Part shown: positions 14,082 to 21,341 of the stretch, piece by piece
Numbering within the stretch: position 1 is the first letter of the stretch
Layout of the letters: each line of letters opens with the position of its first letter
Source of the DNA: a virus
Length of the DNA stretch: 64,000 bases
IMG/VR virus record: IMGVR_UViG_3300028920_000022
Coordinates: 62,001-126,000 of that record
Reading direction: 5' to 3' (one strand)
Notes under the pieces: model-generated
What the model was told of the DNA's origin: nothing
Seen by the model: the letters and a program-made list of their open reading frames with translations, nothing else
The model's database searches: none
Position numbers and translations under genes: made by a program

Positions 14082-14669
14082 ATGAGTTGTTACATTAATG
14101 CACCAGCAACCAAACTACTAGCCACTCATTGCGCCTGTTGTGGGCGCCTATTGGTGGATTCTAAAAGTGTAGAGTGTGGAGTGGGACCGGAGTGTCGAAA
14201 AAAGCATGGTTATGGTGAAGCCCAGCATCTTCCCAATTGGGAAAAATTGCTAACGGTTCTGCTAATGCCATCGCCACCAGAGAGTCTAACCGAAGCTATT
14301 GCGATTCAAGACGCTCATCGCGCTGCTAATGTTTTGGTTTACCACATTGCTGCCCAACAATCGGGAGAATATGTTGAGCAATACGTGGAGGCGTTGGCGG
14401 CATTGGGTTATGTTAAACTAGCTCGACGAATGGTACAAAGACTAAATGGAATAATTGTTGATCAAGATGGGGCAACATTAGTGGTGCGTGGTCCCTATAA
14501 TCCTCAATTGGGAATTCGTTGGATTCCGGGGGCAGCATATAGCCGAAAAAGAGGTATTCGGTTTACTGCTCCAGCAGAATATAATAAATTGGTCTGGGAG
14601 GCGCTAAAGAATGCTTATAGAACAGGAACGTTGGTTGCTGGTTCTAAAGGGGTGAGAAAACTGGCTTGA
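14082..14669 (+). CDS. DUF6011-type zinc finger plus HARP-like segment, 195 aa
   Basis: Residues ~18-43 have CACCGRLL ... SVECGVGPECRKKHG, the pattern of DUF6011-type zinc fingers. The C-terminal ~75 residues (GATLVVRGPYNP ... GIRWIPGAAY ... RFTAPAEYNKLVWEAL) resemble the HARP-type domain that precedes SNF2 helicases, but no helicase follows. A DNA-structure-binding role is an inference. Confidence 0.75.
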   Translation: MSCYINAPATKLLATHCACCGRLLVDSKSVECGVGPECRKKHGYGEAQHLPNWEKLLTVLLMPSPPESLTEAIAIQDAHRAANVLVYHIAAQQSGEYVEQYVEALAALGYVKLARRMVQRLNGIIVDQDGATLVVRGPYNPQLGIRWIPGAAYSRKRGIRFTAPAEYNKLVWEALKNAYRTGTLVAGSKGVRKLA

Positions 14670-14695
14670 CATTACAACGCGCATTATGGTATAAA
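14666..14695 (+). promoter_or_regulatory. Promoter, predicted leaderless
   Basis: TTGACA 14666-14671, 18 bp, TATAAA 14690-14695, 6 nt to ATG 14702. Upstream TGA 14667-14669 is in the -35 box. Confidence 0.9.
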
Positions 14696-14701
14696 GGGTT
14701 T

Positions 14702-14959
14702 ATGATTAAGCTGGAAAAAGAAATTCTCAAGGAAGCTCAGCATTGGGTTCCGAGAGCCAAGGTGCAGCAGATCCGATCTGCGCTTTTGAAGCTGACTCAT
14801 GGAGGGAAGCGGGCGAGGATTTTGGCGGTAGCCGAGGCTGCCGATTGTTCGCAGGCAATGATTGAGTTTTGCTATCAGGCGAATCTTCTCAAAGGATATA
14901 CACACCAATACGGTCGGCATGGCGGATTCACTAGAAAGCTGCATTTGGTTCTGGTATAG
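14702..14959 (+). CDS. Winged-helix protein of the GR-x-GG-I/F family, 85 aa (leaderless)
   Basis: Helices VQQIRSALLKLTHG, AVAEAADCSQAMIEFCYQAN and the wing YTHQYGRHGGFTRK match the layout of the 1899, 32665 and 37075 proteins. It is the shortest member and lacks any tail. Probable DNA-binding protein. Confidence 0.8.
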   Translation: MIKLEKEILKEAQHWVPRAKVQQIRSALLKLTHGGKRARILAVAEAADCSQAMIEFCYQANLLKGYTHQYGRHGGFTRKLHLVLV

Positions 14960-14972
14960 CAAAGGTAGAAAT

Positions 14973-15158
14973 ATGGATAACTGTGAGTGGTGTAACAAGC
15001 AAATTAGTAGTAATCCTTTTATCGGAGCTGACGGTGGCAAATATTGTTCCGAATATTGTCTAGCTGAGGCGGATGATGATTTGCCCGTCCGTCGGACTAA
15101 GGTTCGTCGGGTTCGTAAATCTGAGTTTTTTCAGGAGAAAAATGATGCGTCGCGTTAA
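14973..15158 (+). CDS. Treble-clef zinc-finger protein, 61 aa
   Basis: CEWC ... KYCSEYC supplies four Cys, followed by a basic tail (VRRTKVRRVRKSEF). ATG 14973 follows AAAGGT. Likely nucleic-acid binding. Confidence 0.7.
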   Translation: MDNCEWCNKQISSNPFIGADGGKYCSEYCLAEADDDLPVRRTKVRRVRKSEFFQEKNDASR

Positions 15159-15303
15159 TTGTCCACATTGTGGCAGGTCTGATTGTGCGGTATATGCAGA
15201 AGACGGTTTGATTACTGCGATTTGCAGTGAGACTGGAAAGGTACGCAATGATGCCAGCAGGGTATCTGATCCGGAGAATCCGAAGCGGCTGGTACGAAAT
15301 TAG
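15142..15303 (+). CDS. Zinc-ribbon small protein, 53 aa
   Basis: Starts ATGATG after a CAGGAG Shine-Dalgarno site within the preceding gene. CPHCGRSDC plus a later Cys; polar tail. Unrecognised. Confidence 0.65.
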   Translation: MMRRVNCPHCGRSDCAVYAEDGLITAICSETGKVRNDASRVSDPENPKRLVRN

Positions 15304-15502
15304 CAAGTGGGGTGATTCCACGGAGCCTGAGGCTGTATATCTTTTACGAGAGACGCGAAAGGGTTGGAAGTGTTCCAGCCCGGGGTGTGGTCGAAAACTC
15401 AATTGTAAGCACTCCCAGATATTACAGAAATGGCTTTTGAAAAAGATCATGAATAATGTTATGCCGGAGAAGATGTTAAAAGAAAGCGGGGAAGAATTTT
15501 AA
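15248..15502 (+). CDS. SWIM-like zinc-finger protein, 84 aa
   Basis: WKCSSPGC ... NCKHSQILQKWL resembles the C-x-C ... C-x-H SWIM zinc finger, preceded by the usual beta hairpin (AVYLLRETRKG). SWIM domains bind DNA or proteins. Overlaps the previous gene by 56 nt in another frame. Confidence 0.7.
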   Translation: MMPAGYLIRRIRSGWYEISKWGDSTEPEAVYLLRETRKGWKCSSPGCGRKLNCKHSQILQKWLLKKIMNNVMPEKMLKESGEEF

Positions 15503-15651
15503 TGATTAAATGGTTCATTTTTTTCGTGCTGCGGTGCATTTGGTTTGCCTATTTGGTGCTGGAGTGTTATCGTGGCGACTGGGAATGGGCTCTATTCCTA
15601 TTCGTAGCAAGCATTGTGGTGTTGAAACTGTTCGGGTTTCCCAAGGATTAA
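15502..15651 (+). CDS. Two-TM mini-protein, 49 aa
   Basis: TAATG overlap. Two hydrophobic segments (WFIFFVLRCIWFAYLVL and LFLFVASIVVLKLF) separated by a charged turn. Unrecognised. Confidence 0.65.
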   Translation: MIKWFIFFVLRCIWFAYLVLECYRGDWEWALFLFVASIVVLKLFGFPKD

Positions 15652-15664
15652 AACGAGGATGACG

Positions 15665-15847
15665 ATGAATACTGAACAAAAGCTAGAGATTGCGGTAAAA
15701 GCCTTGAAAAGAATTTGTTATCCTATCGAGGCTGACCAATTTTGTGACGAAGAATGGAAGCTTTGGCACAAGCAATATGAGGATGGTAGCCTAGAAGGTG
15801 AGGACGTCATTGCCTACCGGGCGCTTAAGGAACTTGGAGAATTTTAA
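15665..15847 (+). CDS. Hypothetical protein, 60 aa
   Basis: ATG 15665 is spaced properly from GAGG; ATG 15659 is an in-frame alternative. Helical and acidic (QKLEIAVKALKRICYP). Unrecognised. Confidence 0.65.
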   Translation: MNTEQKLEIAVKALKRICYPIEADQFCDEEWKLWHKQYEDGSLEGEDVIAYRALKELGEF

Positions 15848-15848
15848 C

Positions 15849-16145
15849 ATGGACGATCAAATTGGAAAGAAACACGTTTTCTCTTTTAACCCCAATGATA
15901 ATAATGGGGAGCAACTTATTCTAGTTACGAAATTTACTGATAATGGGGATGGTTATCCTGATGGCATTTATGTGACGCAGGAGTTGCGCTTTTTCAGCCA
16001 TTGCAACGCAGCAACTTTCTATCTGACAGGAGTCACTTTGAATCCTGAAAACTTGCGAGAGTTGGCTAACCAGTTGGAATCAGAAGAGATCAAGGCGGCG
16101 CTCGCGTACTCAGGCGAAGAAAGCTTGACACCCCAGAACAAGTAA
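15849..16145 (+). CDS. Hypothetical protein, 98 aa
   Basis: Beta-rich first half (HVFSFNPNDNNGEQLILVTKF), helical second half (NLRELANQLESEEIKAALAY). The promoter of the first small RNA overlaps its last codons. Confidence 0.7.
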   Translation: MDDQIGKKHVFSFNPNDNNGEQLILVTKFTDNGDGYPDGIYVTQELRFFSHCNAATFYLTGVTLNPENLRELANQLESEEIKAALAYSGEESLTPQNK

Positions 16146-16153
16146 GGTATAAG
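16125..16153 (+). promoter_or_regulatory. Promoter of small RNA 1
   Basis: TTGACA 16125-16130, 17 bp, TATAAG 16148-16153. No open frame of note follows before the hairpin at 16323, so it probably drives a non-coding RNA starting near 16160. Confidence 0.8.
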
Positions 16154-16159
16154 GGACTT

Positions 16160-16352
16160 ACAATAACAGAGCAGAGCCCGCCGGACGGTGCCAACGACAC
16201 GCAGCGGGTTTCCAGAAAACAAACTGGTGGCACAGTTGTTTGAAGGAAGGTTCGCCATGCTGCTCTTTGATAAATATAACAGATAAGATAACAAGATAAA
16301 ACTTAAAATAACACTTAAATAAGAGCGCCATCTGCTGGGCAGGTGGCGCTCG
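16160..16352 (+). ncRNA. Putative small RNA 1 (~190 nt)
   Basis: Lies between a good promoter and a 13-bp GC-rich hairpin (16323-16335 with 16339-16351, loop TGG). It contains no convincing coding frame. The 5' part is GC-rich, the 3' part before the hairpin is A-rich. No known RNA family recognised. Confidence 0.6.
16323..16351 (+). terminator. Hairpin ending small RNA 1
   Basis: 13-bp stem (one G-U pair) with a 3-nt loop. Only a weak T-rich run follows. Confidence 0.6.
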
Positions 16353-16374
16353 TCTATTGTGGCGAAGAAAAAAC

Positions 16375-16404
16375 TTGACATACCGGAATGGTTTCGGTTA
16401 TACT
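16375..16404 (+). promoter_or_regulatory. Promoter of small RNA 2
   Basis: TTGACA 16375-16380, 18 bp, TATACT 16399-16404. Start expected near 16411. Confidence 0.85.
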
Positions 16405-16410
16405 GTAGGA

Positions 16411-16693
16411 AAGAAACTAAGATTGATTAAGAGTTGGTGATTCCTGTTAGTTGAGTGTCAAGATTCACGCCCCTTTTAGGAATCTGCCAATAGGACAGAT
16501 TGGATTGGAGTTAATTCTCGCGATTCCATGTGGTGCGACGGTAGCCACGGCAGAAATGTCAAGCTGTCCACTTTTCCTTGACGTAGGCACGGCGGAAGTG
16601 ATAGTGTAGACAGACCATGGGAAAAGCCTCTTTGAGGCGTGCGGACGTGAAGAACATGGGTTGAAACGCCGGGATTTTCCCGGCGTTTCTTTT
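16411..16693 (+). ncRNA. Putative structured small RNA 2 (~280 nt)
   Basis: Bounded by a strong promoter and a classic terminator. Internal pairings include GATTCCT 16439-16445 with AGGAATC 16478-16484, AATCTG 16481-16486 with CAGATT 16496-16501 (competing with the first), and a GCCTC-TTT-GAGGC hairpin at 16626-16638. No coding frame of note. The overlapping pairings could allow alternative folds. Family unknown. Confidence 0.7.
16664..16693 (+). terminator. Rho-independent terminator of small RNA 2
   Basis: Perfect 11-bp stem 16664-16674 with 16678-16688, loop TTT, followed by a T-rich run to 16693. Confidence 0.9.
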
Positions 16694-16696
16694 ATG

Positions 16697-16725
16697 TTGA
16701 CTATCCAGTTTATTCGGTGTATAAG
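16697..16725 (+). promoter_or_regulatory. Promoter, predicted leaderless
   Basis: TTGACT 16697-16702, 17 bp, TATAAG 16720-16725, 6 nt to ATG 16732. It follows the terminator directly. Confidence 0.85.
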
Positions 16726-16731
16726 AAGAAC

Positions 16732-17271
16732 ATGGAATTGAAATTATCGGTTACAGCACCATCACCAAAGGTGGCAAAATCTGGAACTAGGGTAAAAACG
16801 AAGAAATCCAACTTCGATTTGTTCAAGTTTATGACCACCAAACGCCCTTGGCTGTATGTCAAACGGTTGGATGTTTTGGGTACTGGCTCTAGTCGTATCG
16901 TTTATATCGTTAATAACAAGTTGGTTATTAAGATGGCGTATGCTGGTTACGAATGTAGGGGAAACATTCTACCTATTGGTGCTGGCAAAACGCAAAATAA
17001 AGTCGAAGCCATGGTTTCTGCGGACCCTATGAGCAATGGTTTGGTTGCCAAGGTGTACGCGGCGGCGCCCGACTACCGCTGGATAATTGTAGAAAATTGT
17101 GATGAAGGCAGTGATCAGGATGATGATGATTTCGATTGGAAAGCCTTTGAAAAACTGAGCCAAAAGTATGATTTAAGGGACGATGATGATGTTCTTGGTA
17201 TAAACTCTGATAAGAAGCTAGTAATGCTTGACTATGGGCTCGATGGTGATGTATATAATGACTACTACTAG
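16732..17271 (+). CDS. Protein-kinase-like fold protein, 179 aa (leaderless)
   Basis: LGTGSSRIVYIVNNKLVIKMA resembles a kinase Gly-rich loop and the ATP-binding Lys; KNKVEAM-like and WIIVEN segments follow, and LVMLDYG near the C-terminus sits where DFG would be. No HRD catalytic loop is evident, so it may be a pseudokinase or an atypical kinase. Similar short kinase-like proteins are known from other phages. An acidic Asp run lies near residue 130. Confidence 0.75.
   Translation: MELKLSVTAPSPKVAKSGTRVKTKKSNFDLFKFMTTKRPWLYVKRLDVLGTGSSRIVYIVNNKLVIKMAYAGYECRGNILPIGAGKTQNKVEAMVSADPMSNGLVAKVYAAAPDYRWIIVENCDEGSDQDDDDFDWKAFEKLSQKYDLRDDDDVLGINSDKKLVMLDYGLDGDVYNDYY
17228..17257 (+). promoter_or_regulatory. 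Internal promoter for the 17281 gene
   Basis: TTGACT 17228-17233, 18 bp, TATATA 17252-17257, inside the end of the kinase-like gene. A short leader with a perfect AGGAGGT follows. Confidence 0.65.
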
Positions 17272-17280
17272 GAGGTAGAC

Positions 17281-17457
17281 ATGCAAGGTAAGCTTAGGCA
17301 GTGGCGGGAAATGAAGCGAGAAGAAGCCAAGGAGCGTCAAAACGCCTGGGCAGTCCAGACTCCACAGCAACAGATCAAAGAGTTGGATCGGCGGCTTGGT
17401 AAGGGGTTGGGAGCCAAGAAGCAACGGGCAAAGATTGCTCGGCAAATGGAGGATTAG
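17281..17457 (+). CDS. Basic helical protein, 58 aa, strong Shine-Dalgarno
   Basis: Preceded by AGGAGGT, one of the best ribosome-binding sites in the window. Reads MQGKLRQWREMKREEAKERQ... and is almost entirely helical and basic, with a TPQQQ motif shared with the 7465 protein. GC-rich codon use. Likely abundant and nucleic-acid binding. Confidence 0.75.
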   Translation: MQGKLRQWREMKREEAKERQNAWAVQTPQQQIKELDRRLGKGLGAKKQRAKIARQMED

Positions 17458-17715
17458 ATGGTATTCCCGGACGAACCGACCTGCCGTGAGTGTGGCGAAC
17501 AACTGTACCCACAAAATGATTACTGTATGAGCTGCGGTACATCGTTCGAAGAGGCTGCTCGTTTTGCAGCATCAGAAGCGTACCACGACCACCCTAGCAA
17601 TCCGTCTAGTTGTGCAGCGTACGCAGAGCACACCGGACGCAATGAACGCGAGTGCCCGTGCGAGCACGCCTGGTCGAAGTACCTGCCCGGCTGGGACGAG
17701 GACGGGGAGAAGTAA
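17458..17715 (+). CDS. Zinc-ribbon protein, 85 aa
   Basis: CRECGEQL ... YCMSCGTSF is a canonical four-Cys ribbon; a second Cys/His group (CPCEHAW) follows. Abuts the previous stop directly. GC-rich. Function unknown. Confidence 0.75.
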   Translation: MVFPDEPTCRECGEQLYPQNDYCMSCGTSFEEAARFAASEAYHDHPSNPSSCAAYAEHTGRNERECPCEHAWSKYLPGWDEDGEK

Positions 17716-17873
17716 TGGGACTCATTCTTATATGTTTGGCAGTAATAATTGCATATACGTCCGGTGGGCTCATTGGCAAAGGGGATATGGATACCGGTGA
17801 TATTGGTTACTGGGCAACGTCTGGGTTGTGTGCTATACTCGTGGTTGTAGGTTATTTCTGGAATAGGAAGTAG
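17715..17873 (+). CDS. Two-TM mini-protein, 52 aa
   Basis: TAATG overlap. Hydrophobic segments GLILICLAVIIAYTSGG and GLCAILVVVGYFW. Function unknown. Confidence 0.65.
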   Translation: MGLILICLAVIIAYTSGGLIGKGDMDTGDIGYWATSGLCAILVVVGYFWNRK

Positions 17874-17879
17874 TTAATA

Positions 17880-17963
17880 CCGGGAGTGCTGGAACAGGAA
17901 TACAGAACTGGCTTAAAACCAGTCGGTGGAAACACCATAAGGGTTCGAATCCCTTCTCCCGGA
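17880..17963 (+). tRNA. tRNA-Leu (anticodon TAA)
   Basis: Acceptor CCGGGAG (17880-17886) pairs with CTCCCGG (17956-17962), discriminator A17963. Anticodon stem ACTGG/CCAGT with loop CTTAAAA gives TAA. A long variable arm (CGGTGGAAACACC) and T-loop TTCGAAT fit Leu. CCA is not encoded. Confidence 0.95.
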
Positions 17964-17981
17964 CCGAACGAGAAAATTATT

Positions 17982-18533
17982 ATGTCACTTCGCTATCTTA
18001 ACGAATTTTCACAAACCAAATGTGCTGCAGATCTTTTAGCGCTCAAACTCTTTCCCAATGTTAAAGAGATTAGCGAAAGTTTTGGAGCATATAACGCTGT
18101 GCGTCGGCATTTGTGGAAAACATTTCAACCCCACAATGCCGATTGTCATATGGTGGCGGTAGGGGACGGAGTATCTCCGAGAACCGCTGCTACGTTTGCT
18201 TTTAGGACTGCCTGGCAATGTCACAGTGTGGATCCGAAACTGCGTGGAGGAAAATGGTACAATCCAATTCGACGCAATAAACTACAGCGCGTGACCCTCT
18301 GGACCATGCCGGTCGAAAAGATGGTGAGCTGGAAACCTGTAGAACACTTGGTAATCGTAGCAGTACATTCGCATGCAGATTTACGGGAGGCTGTTCGAGC
18401 ATTGCCTGCCAAGCATGTTGGAGTGGTGGCGATTGAGTGTTGTGTTCCGCAAGAACTTGACCGGGCTCCGGACATTCAATATGAGGATTTTGGTATACTT
18501 AGCCCTAAACGCACAGTGAAGGTTTGGAAATGA
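17982..18533 (+). CDS. Rossmann-like phage protein, 183 aa
   Basis: MVAVGDGVSPRTAATFAF ... CHSVDPKLR looks like the nucleotide- or SAM-binding start of a Rossmann fold (Gly-rich turn, then an acidic residue at the end of strand 2), and VEHLVIVAVHSHADL a later strand. It could be a divergent methyltransferase-like protein; no catalytic motif was assigned. Starts just after tRNA-Leu. Confidence 0.75.
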   Translation: MSLRYLNEFSQTKCAADLLALKLFPNVKEISESFGAYNAVRRHLWKTFQPHNADCHMVAVGDGVSPRTAATFAFRTAWQCHSVDPKLRGGKWYNPIRRNKLQRVTLWTMPVEKMVSWKPVEHLVIVAVHSHADLREAVRALPAKHVGVVAIECCVPQELDRAPDIQYEDFGILSPKRTVKVWK

Positions 18534-18841
18534 TTGATTTGGGGCAAGGATTAAGAGATATTTGTGAAGCGGGAGGCGTTGCGCTTATTTGTGAGCTTAA
18601 TGACGCCGGTTCTGTGCTGGTTACTTGGGATCGTAAAAATACTATTACAATTTGGCAGCCAGCGATTCCTTTTGGTCCTTCAGATTGTTGGAAAGAGGAA
18701 AAAAGTGTAAGAATAGATGGACGTTATCCTGGCGGTATGACTTTTAAAGAGGCGGATCATCATGCGCGTGTGGAGTTGAATAGGTATGTCAAGAATATCT
18801 CATTCGTGCCAAATATGTCGAATAACAAAGAGGATATATAA
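18530..18841 (+). CDS. Hypothetical protein, 103 aa
   Basis: ATGA overlap with the preceding gene. Alpha/beta protein (GVALICELNDAGSVLVTWDRKNT) of unknown function. Confidence 0.7.
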   Translation: MIDLGQGLRDICEAGGVALICELNDAGSVLVTWDRKNTITIWQPAIPFGPSDCWKEEKSVRIDGRYPGGMTFKEADHHARVELNRYVKNISFVPNMSNNKEDI

Positions 18842-18845
18842 TAAT

Positions 18846-19217
18846 GTGTTTATTAGATTCCACGAAGATGTTTTAAACATTGTATATGAGTATGGGTTTG
18901 ATCCTGAAGCCATTGAGAGAATTAAGGCTCTAGGTTATCTTTTTTATAAAAACCAAGCAGGTAACTATAAATTTTTCGATAAACGTATGGCGCGAGTAGT
19001 AATGCAGCAACTTATACGAACAGTCAGCGGAACGTGTTCAACAGAAAGAAAAAACCCACAAAAAGACCTTGAGCACTTTTGTAATCTGGATAATCATCTG
19101 GAGATTAATCCGGAGAACTTGAAACAATGGTTGCTTAGTTATTACGGTGATGAGGGTTTTATTCTTATACCATTACAATATAGAAATAAAATGTTGAGAT
19201 TGTTGGATGTCGAATAA
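18846..19217 (+). CDS. Hypothetical protein, 123 aa
   Basis: Start GTG 18846 is the first in-frame start after the previous stop, with GAGG upstream. Mostly helical (HEDVLNIVYEYGFDPEAIERI ...). Unrecognised. Confidence 0.65.
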   Translation: MFIRFHEDVLNIVYEYGFDPEAIERIKALGYLFYKNQAGNYKFFDKRMARVVMQQLIRTVSGTCSTERKNPQKDLEHFCNLDNHLEINPENLKQWLLSYYGDEGFILIPLQYRNKMLRLLDVE

Positions 19218-19389
19218 CGAATTAGAAACAACCAGAGCCCAACTAGATCGTATGCGCGCACAGCTGCATTCGTACAGGGTGGCTTTGGTTTGGATGGCGA
19301 ATGAAAAACATTGCCGCCATAATAAAGATGGTGGTGTTTGCCTAGCTTGTTATGCTAGAATGCTGTTATTGCCAACTAAGGAAGAATAA
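19207..19389 (+). CDS. Short coiled-coil protein with CxxC, 60 aa
   Basis: N-terminal coiled coil (NELETTRAQLDRMRAQLHSY) then CRHNKDGGVCLAC, a possible zinc site. Overlaps the previous gene by 11 nt. Confidence 0.7.
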   Translation: MSNNELETTRAQLDRMRAQLHSYRVALVWMANEKHCRHNKDGGVCLACYARMLLLPTKEE

Positions 19390-19391
19390 TT

Positions 19392-19892
19392 ATGCGTATC
19401 AAATGTGACAAATGTGGAAAAGAACACGCATGTGGGCATGAACAAACTTGTAGGATTTGTGGGACGCATGTGTGCACTAGCTGTTCCTCCAGAATTAAAT
19501 TCGAGGATTACAAAAGTAAAAAGAGGGTTTGTAACGATTGTGCGCATACGTACCGTAATGGCGATGAATCCGCAGAATGTCGTCGCTGGCGTAAATTGGT
19601 AGAAATGATGTTACCATCGGTGTGTAATCCGATTGTGGAAAGCATTGCTCAGAAAGCGGTTTCTCGTCGACAAGCGCCTACCACATCTTCTTTGAAAACA
19701 GGTGGAGAACCAAAGTTTTCTATGCTAATTCCTGTGATGGATACAGAGAAATTGCGGCAGGATCTTGGTATGCTAGATGAGCCGACCATTGATGGTGTGC
19801 TTAATTTTTGTCATAACGATCCATATTATGCCCAATCGTTGGAACGAAGGTATGGAAAACCCCTTTCAGAATTGAGAGAAATTGCCAGATGA
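19392..19892 (+). CDS. FYVE/RING-like zinc-finger protein, 166 aa
   Basis: The N-terminal 55 residues contain eight or more ligands in pairs: CDKC, CGHEQTC, CRICGTHVCTSC, then RVCNDC. This order resembles FYVE-type cross-brace fingers, which are typical of eukaryotes. The rest is helical. AAGGAAG precedes ATG 19392. Role unknown. Confidence 0.75.
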   Translation: MRIKCDKCGKEHACGHEQTCRICGTHVCTSCSSRIKFEDYKSKKRVCNDCAHTYRNGDESAECRRWRKLVEMMLPSVCNPIVESIAQKAVSRRQAPTTSSLKTGGEPKFSMLIPVMDTEKLRQDLGMLDEPTIDGVLNFCHNDPYYAQSLERRYGKPLSELREIAR

Positions 19893-20131
19893 CTTGGAAT
19901 GAATTAATTACCACTCGTGACCCGCGCTGTCCTGGTTGCGGGCACGTCCACCCACGAAAGAAAACTTGGGGAACCTTTGTGGTAAAGACAGATTATTGTC
20001 GGCGGGATCATAAGTATCTCACTAATAAAAAAGGCGAACCAAGTCATTGCAAATGGGTTGGTTATTTGACGGAAGAAGATTATTTGAAAGGTTTGCCTAG
20101 AAACGGTCTTGATAATACTGCGGAGGACTAA
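19889..20131 (+). CDS. Zinc-finger protein, 80 aa
   Basis: ATGA overlap. CPGCGHVHP followed by YCRRDH and HCKW gives a likely zinc site. Unrecognised. Confidence 0.7.
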   Translation: MTWNELITTRDPRCPGCGHVHPRKKTWGTFVVKTDYCRRDHKYLTNKKGEPSHCKWVGYLTEEDYLKGLPRNGLDNTAED

Positions 20132-20163
20132 AATAGGTGTCGTTTTTGCGCAGGAGATACACA

Positions 20164-20526
20164 ATGAGGAATAAGATTGAAAAACTATTGGATGTTAGCA
20201 ATGCTTTGGCTGTTAACAAAAAGATCGTTCAAAAACAATTTGAACCCTTGTCTGAGTTTGTCGGTAAAGAAAAGCTAGAATCAATTCAAAAAAACTTGAT
20301 CGAGAAAAGTAAAAAAACTCTAATCGAAAATTATCAAAAATATATGCCAGAAGCTTCGTTAGATGCCTTACTGGCGTTCTACGATACTCCCGAGGGAAAA
20401 CAGGCAGCAGAAGCTTACGAGATAATTGCGTTAGAAAACTTTAATAGCAGTTTTCAACATGGAAAAGAAATGGCTGAAGAAATGTTGGCGGAAATCATGC
20501 CTCCGGATATTAGCCAGACCAATTGA
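20164..20526 (+). CDS. DUF2059-like helical protein, 120 aa
   Basis: ATG 20164 is well placed after CAGGAG. SLDALLAFYDTPEGKQAAEAY matches the core motif of DUF2059 (an F-Y-x-(S/T)-P-x-G pattern). Unlike many family members it has no signal peptide. Its TGA stop lies in the next -35 box. Confidence 0.75.
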   Translation: MRNKIEKLLDVSNALAVNKKIVQKQFEPLSEFVGKEKLESIQKNLIEKSKKTLIENYQKYMPEASLDALLAFYDTPEGKQAAEAYEIIALENFNSSFQHGKEMAEEMLAEIMPPDISQTN

Positions 20527-20552
20527 CAGATGGTTGCTGGCTGTGTTATATA
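20523..20552 (+). promoter_or_regulatory. Promoter, predicted leaderless, for a 39-aa gene
   Basis: TTGACA 20523-20528, 18 bp, TATATA 20547-20552, 7 nt to ATG 20560. Upstream stop TGA 20524-20526 is in the -35 box. Confidence 0.75.
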
Positions 20553-20559
20553 GCTGGCA

Positions 20560-20679
20560 ATGGTTGATTTCGACGAAGCCCAAGCTACTAAAATTATTAC
20601 AGATTTTTCGCGCCGGTATTGTTCTTCGGACCCGGCAACCCAGGAAACCCTACAAAAGAACTGTTCTAACAGGCTTTAA
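20560..20679 (+). CDS. Leaderless small protein, 39 aa
   Basis: Reads MVDFDEAQATKIITDFSRR... to TAA 20677-20679. Supported by the full promoter and stop-in-minus-35 arrangement. The 78 nt that follow hold a hydrophobic frame (ending LLFAWLLTVVI) without a standard start codon, possibly a tiny membrane peptide. Confidence 0.6.
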   Translation: MVDFDEAQATKIITDFSRRYCSSDPATQETLQKNCSNRL

Positions 20680-20757
20680 TTAAAACTATTGCATTTCCTT
20701 TCATTCAACCGCTAGGTGTGTTATTGTTTGCTTGGTTGTTAACGGTGGTTATTTAAA

Positions 20758-21021
20758 ATGGATATTGACAGCGGACTAATTGCTCTACATACTGGCGAGG
20801 AACAATACCTGAAGTCCAGAGGGTGGACGCCCGCCCTTTATCACACTAAAGGTGGGGATATTATTAGGGTATGGTCTCTGGATGGTCTTGCGTTTACTCA
20901 CCAAGCGGCTATGCGTAAGCAGAAGCGGCTTGACCTGGGAAAGTGGCAGGAAATGGATCGGGTGGCAGCTGAGCTGCTACCTACTAAATATGGGATTACT
21001 AAAGATCCTTTGGTGGAATAA
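20758..21021 (+). CDS. Hypothetical protein, 87 aa
   Basis: Alpha/beta protein (GWTPALYHTKGGDIIRVWSLDG then helices). Unrecognised. Confidence 0.7.
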   Translation: MDIDSGLIALHTGEEQYLKSRGWTPALYHTKGGDIIRVWSLDGLAFTHQAAMRKQKRLDLGKWQEMDRVAAELLPTKYGITKDPLVE

Positions 21022-21341
21022 TGTACGACTTTGAAGAAAAACTTAAATGGGGTGCCACGTTGTCTCCCGGCGACATTGTGAATGATTGTCGATACTTGAA
21101 TGTAAAAATCAAGAAAATTAGTCCCAGAATGTGCGATGGCGTGATTAGCGATTATTCTATAATTACAGAAGATGGTATGGGCTGTTCATTAATCAATTGC
21201 TGCAGAGAACCCATGACCGATGAGGAAATTAAACGTGAATTAAAAGAAACAGATTTAGAAGGTTTTGATTTGGATGAGGCAATAAAGTTTGTGATGGAAC
21301 ATCCGTTTCATAATCATCATGGAAAGGGGAATAAGAAATGA
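21021..21341 (+). CDS. Hypothetical protein, 106 aa
   Basis: TAATG overlap. Small beta domain (LSPGDIVNDCRYLNVKIKKI), acidic helix and a His-rich end (HPFHNHHGKGNKK). The clustered His could bind metal. Confidence 0.7.
   Translation: MYDFEEKLKWGATLSPGDIVNDCRYLNVKIKKISPRMCDGVISDYSIITEDGMGCSLINCCREPMTDEEIKRELKETDLEGFDLDEAIKFVMEHPFHNHHGKGNKK

Noticed and set aside
15097-15450. Minus-strand frame opposite the zinc-finger genes
   Set aside because: No start context or promoter; the + strand genes in three frames here are all supported by zinc motifs and overlaps.
16411-16693. 6S RNA, RNase P RNA or a riboswitch
   Set aside because: No long imperfect duplex with a central bubble, no P4-like core and no known aptamer pattern could be recognised, so it is left as an unclassified RNA.
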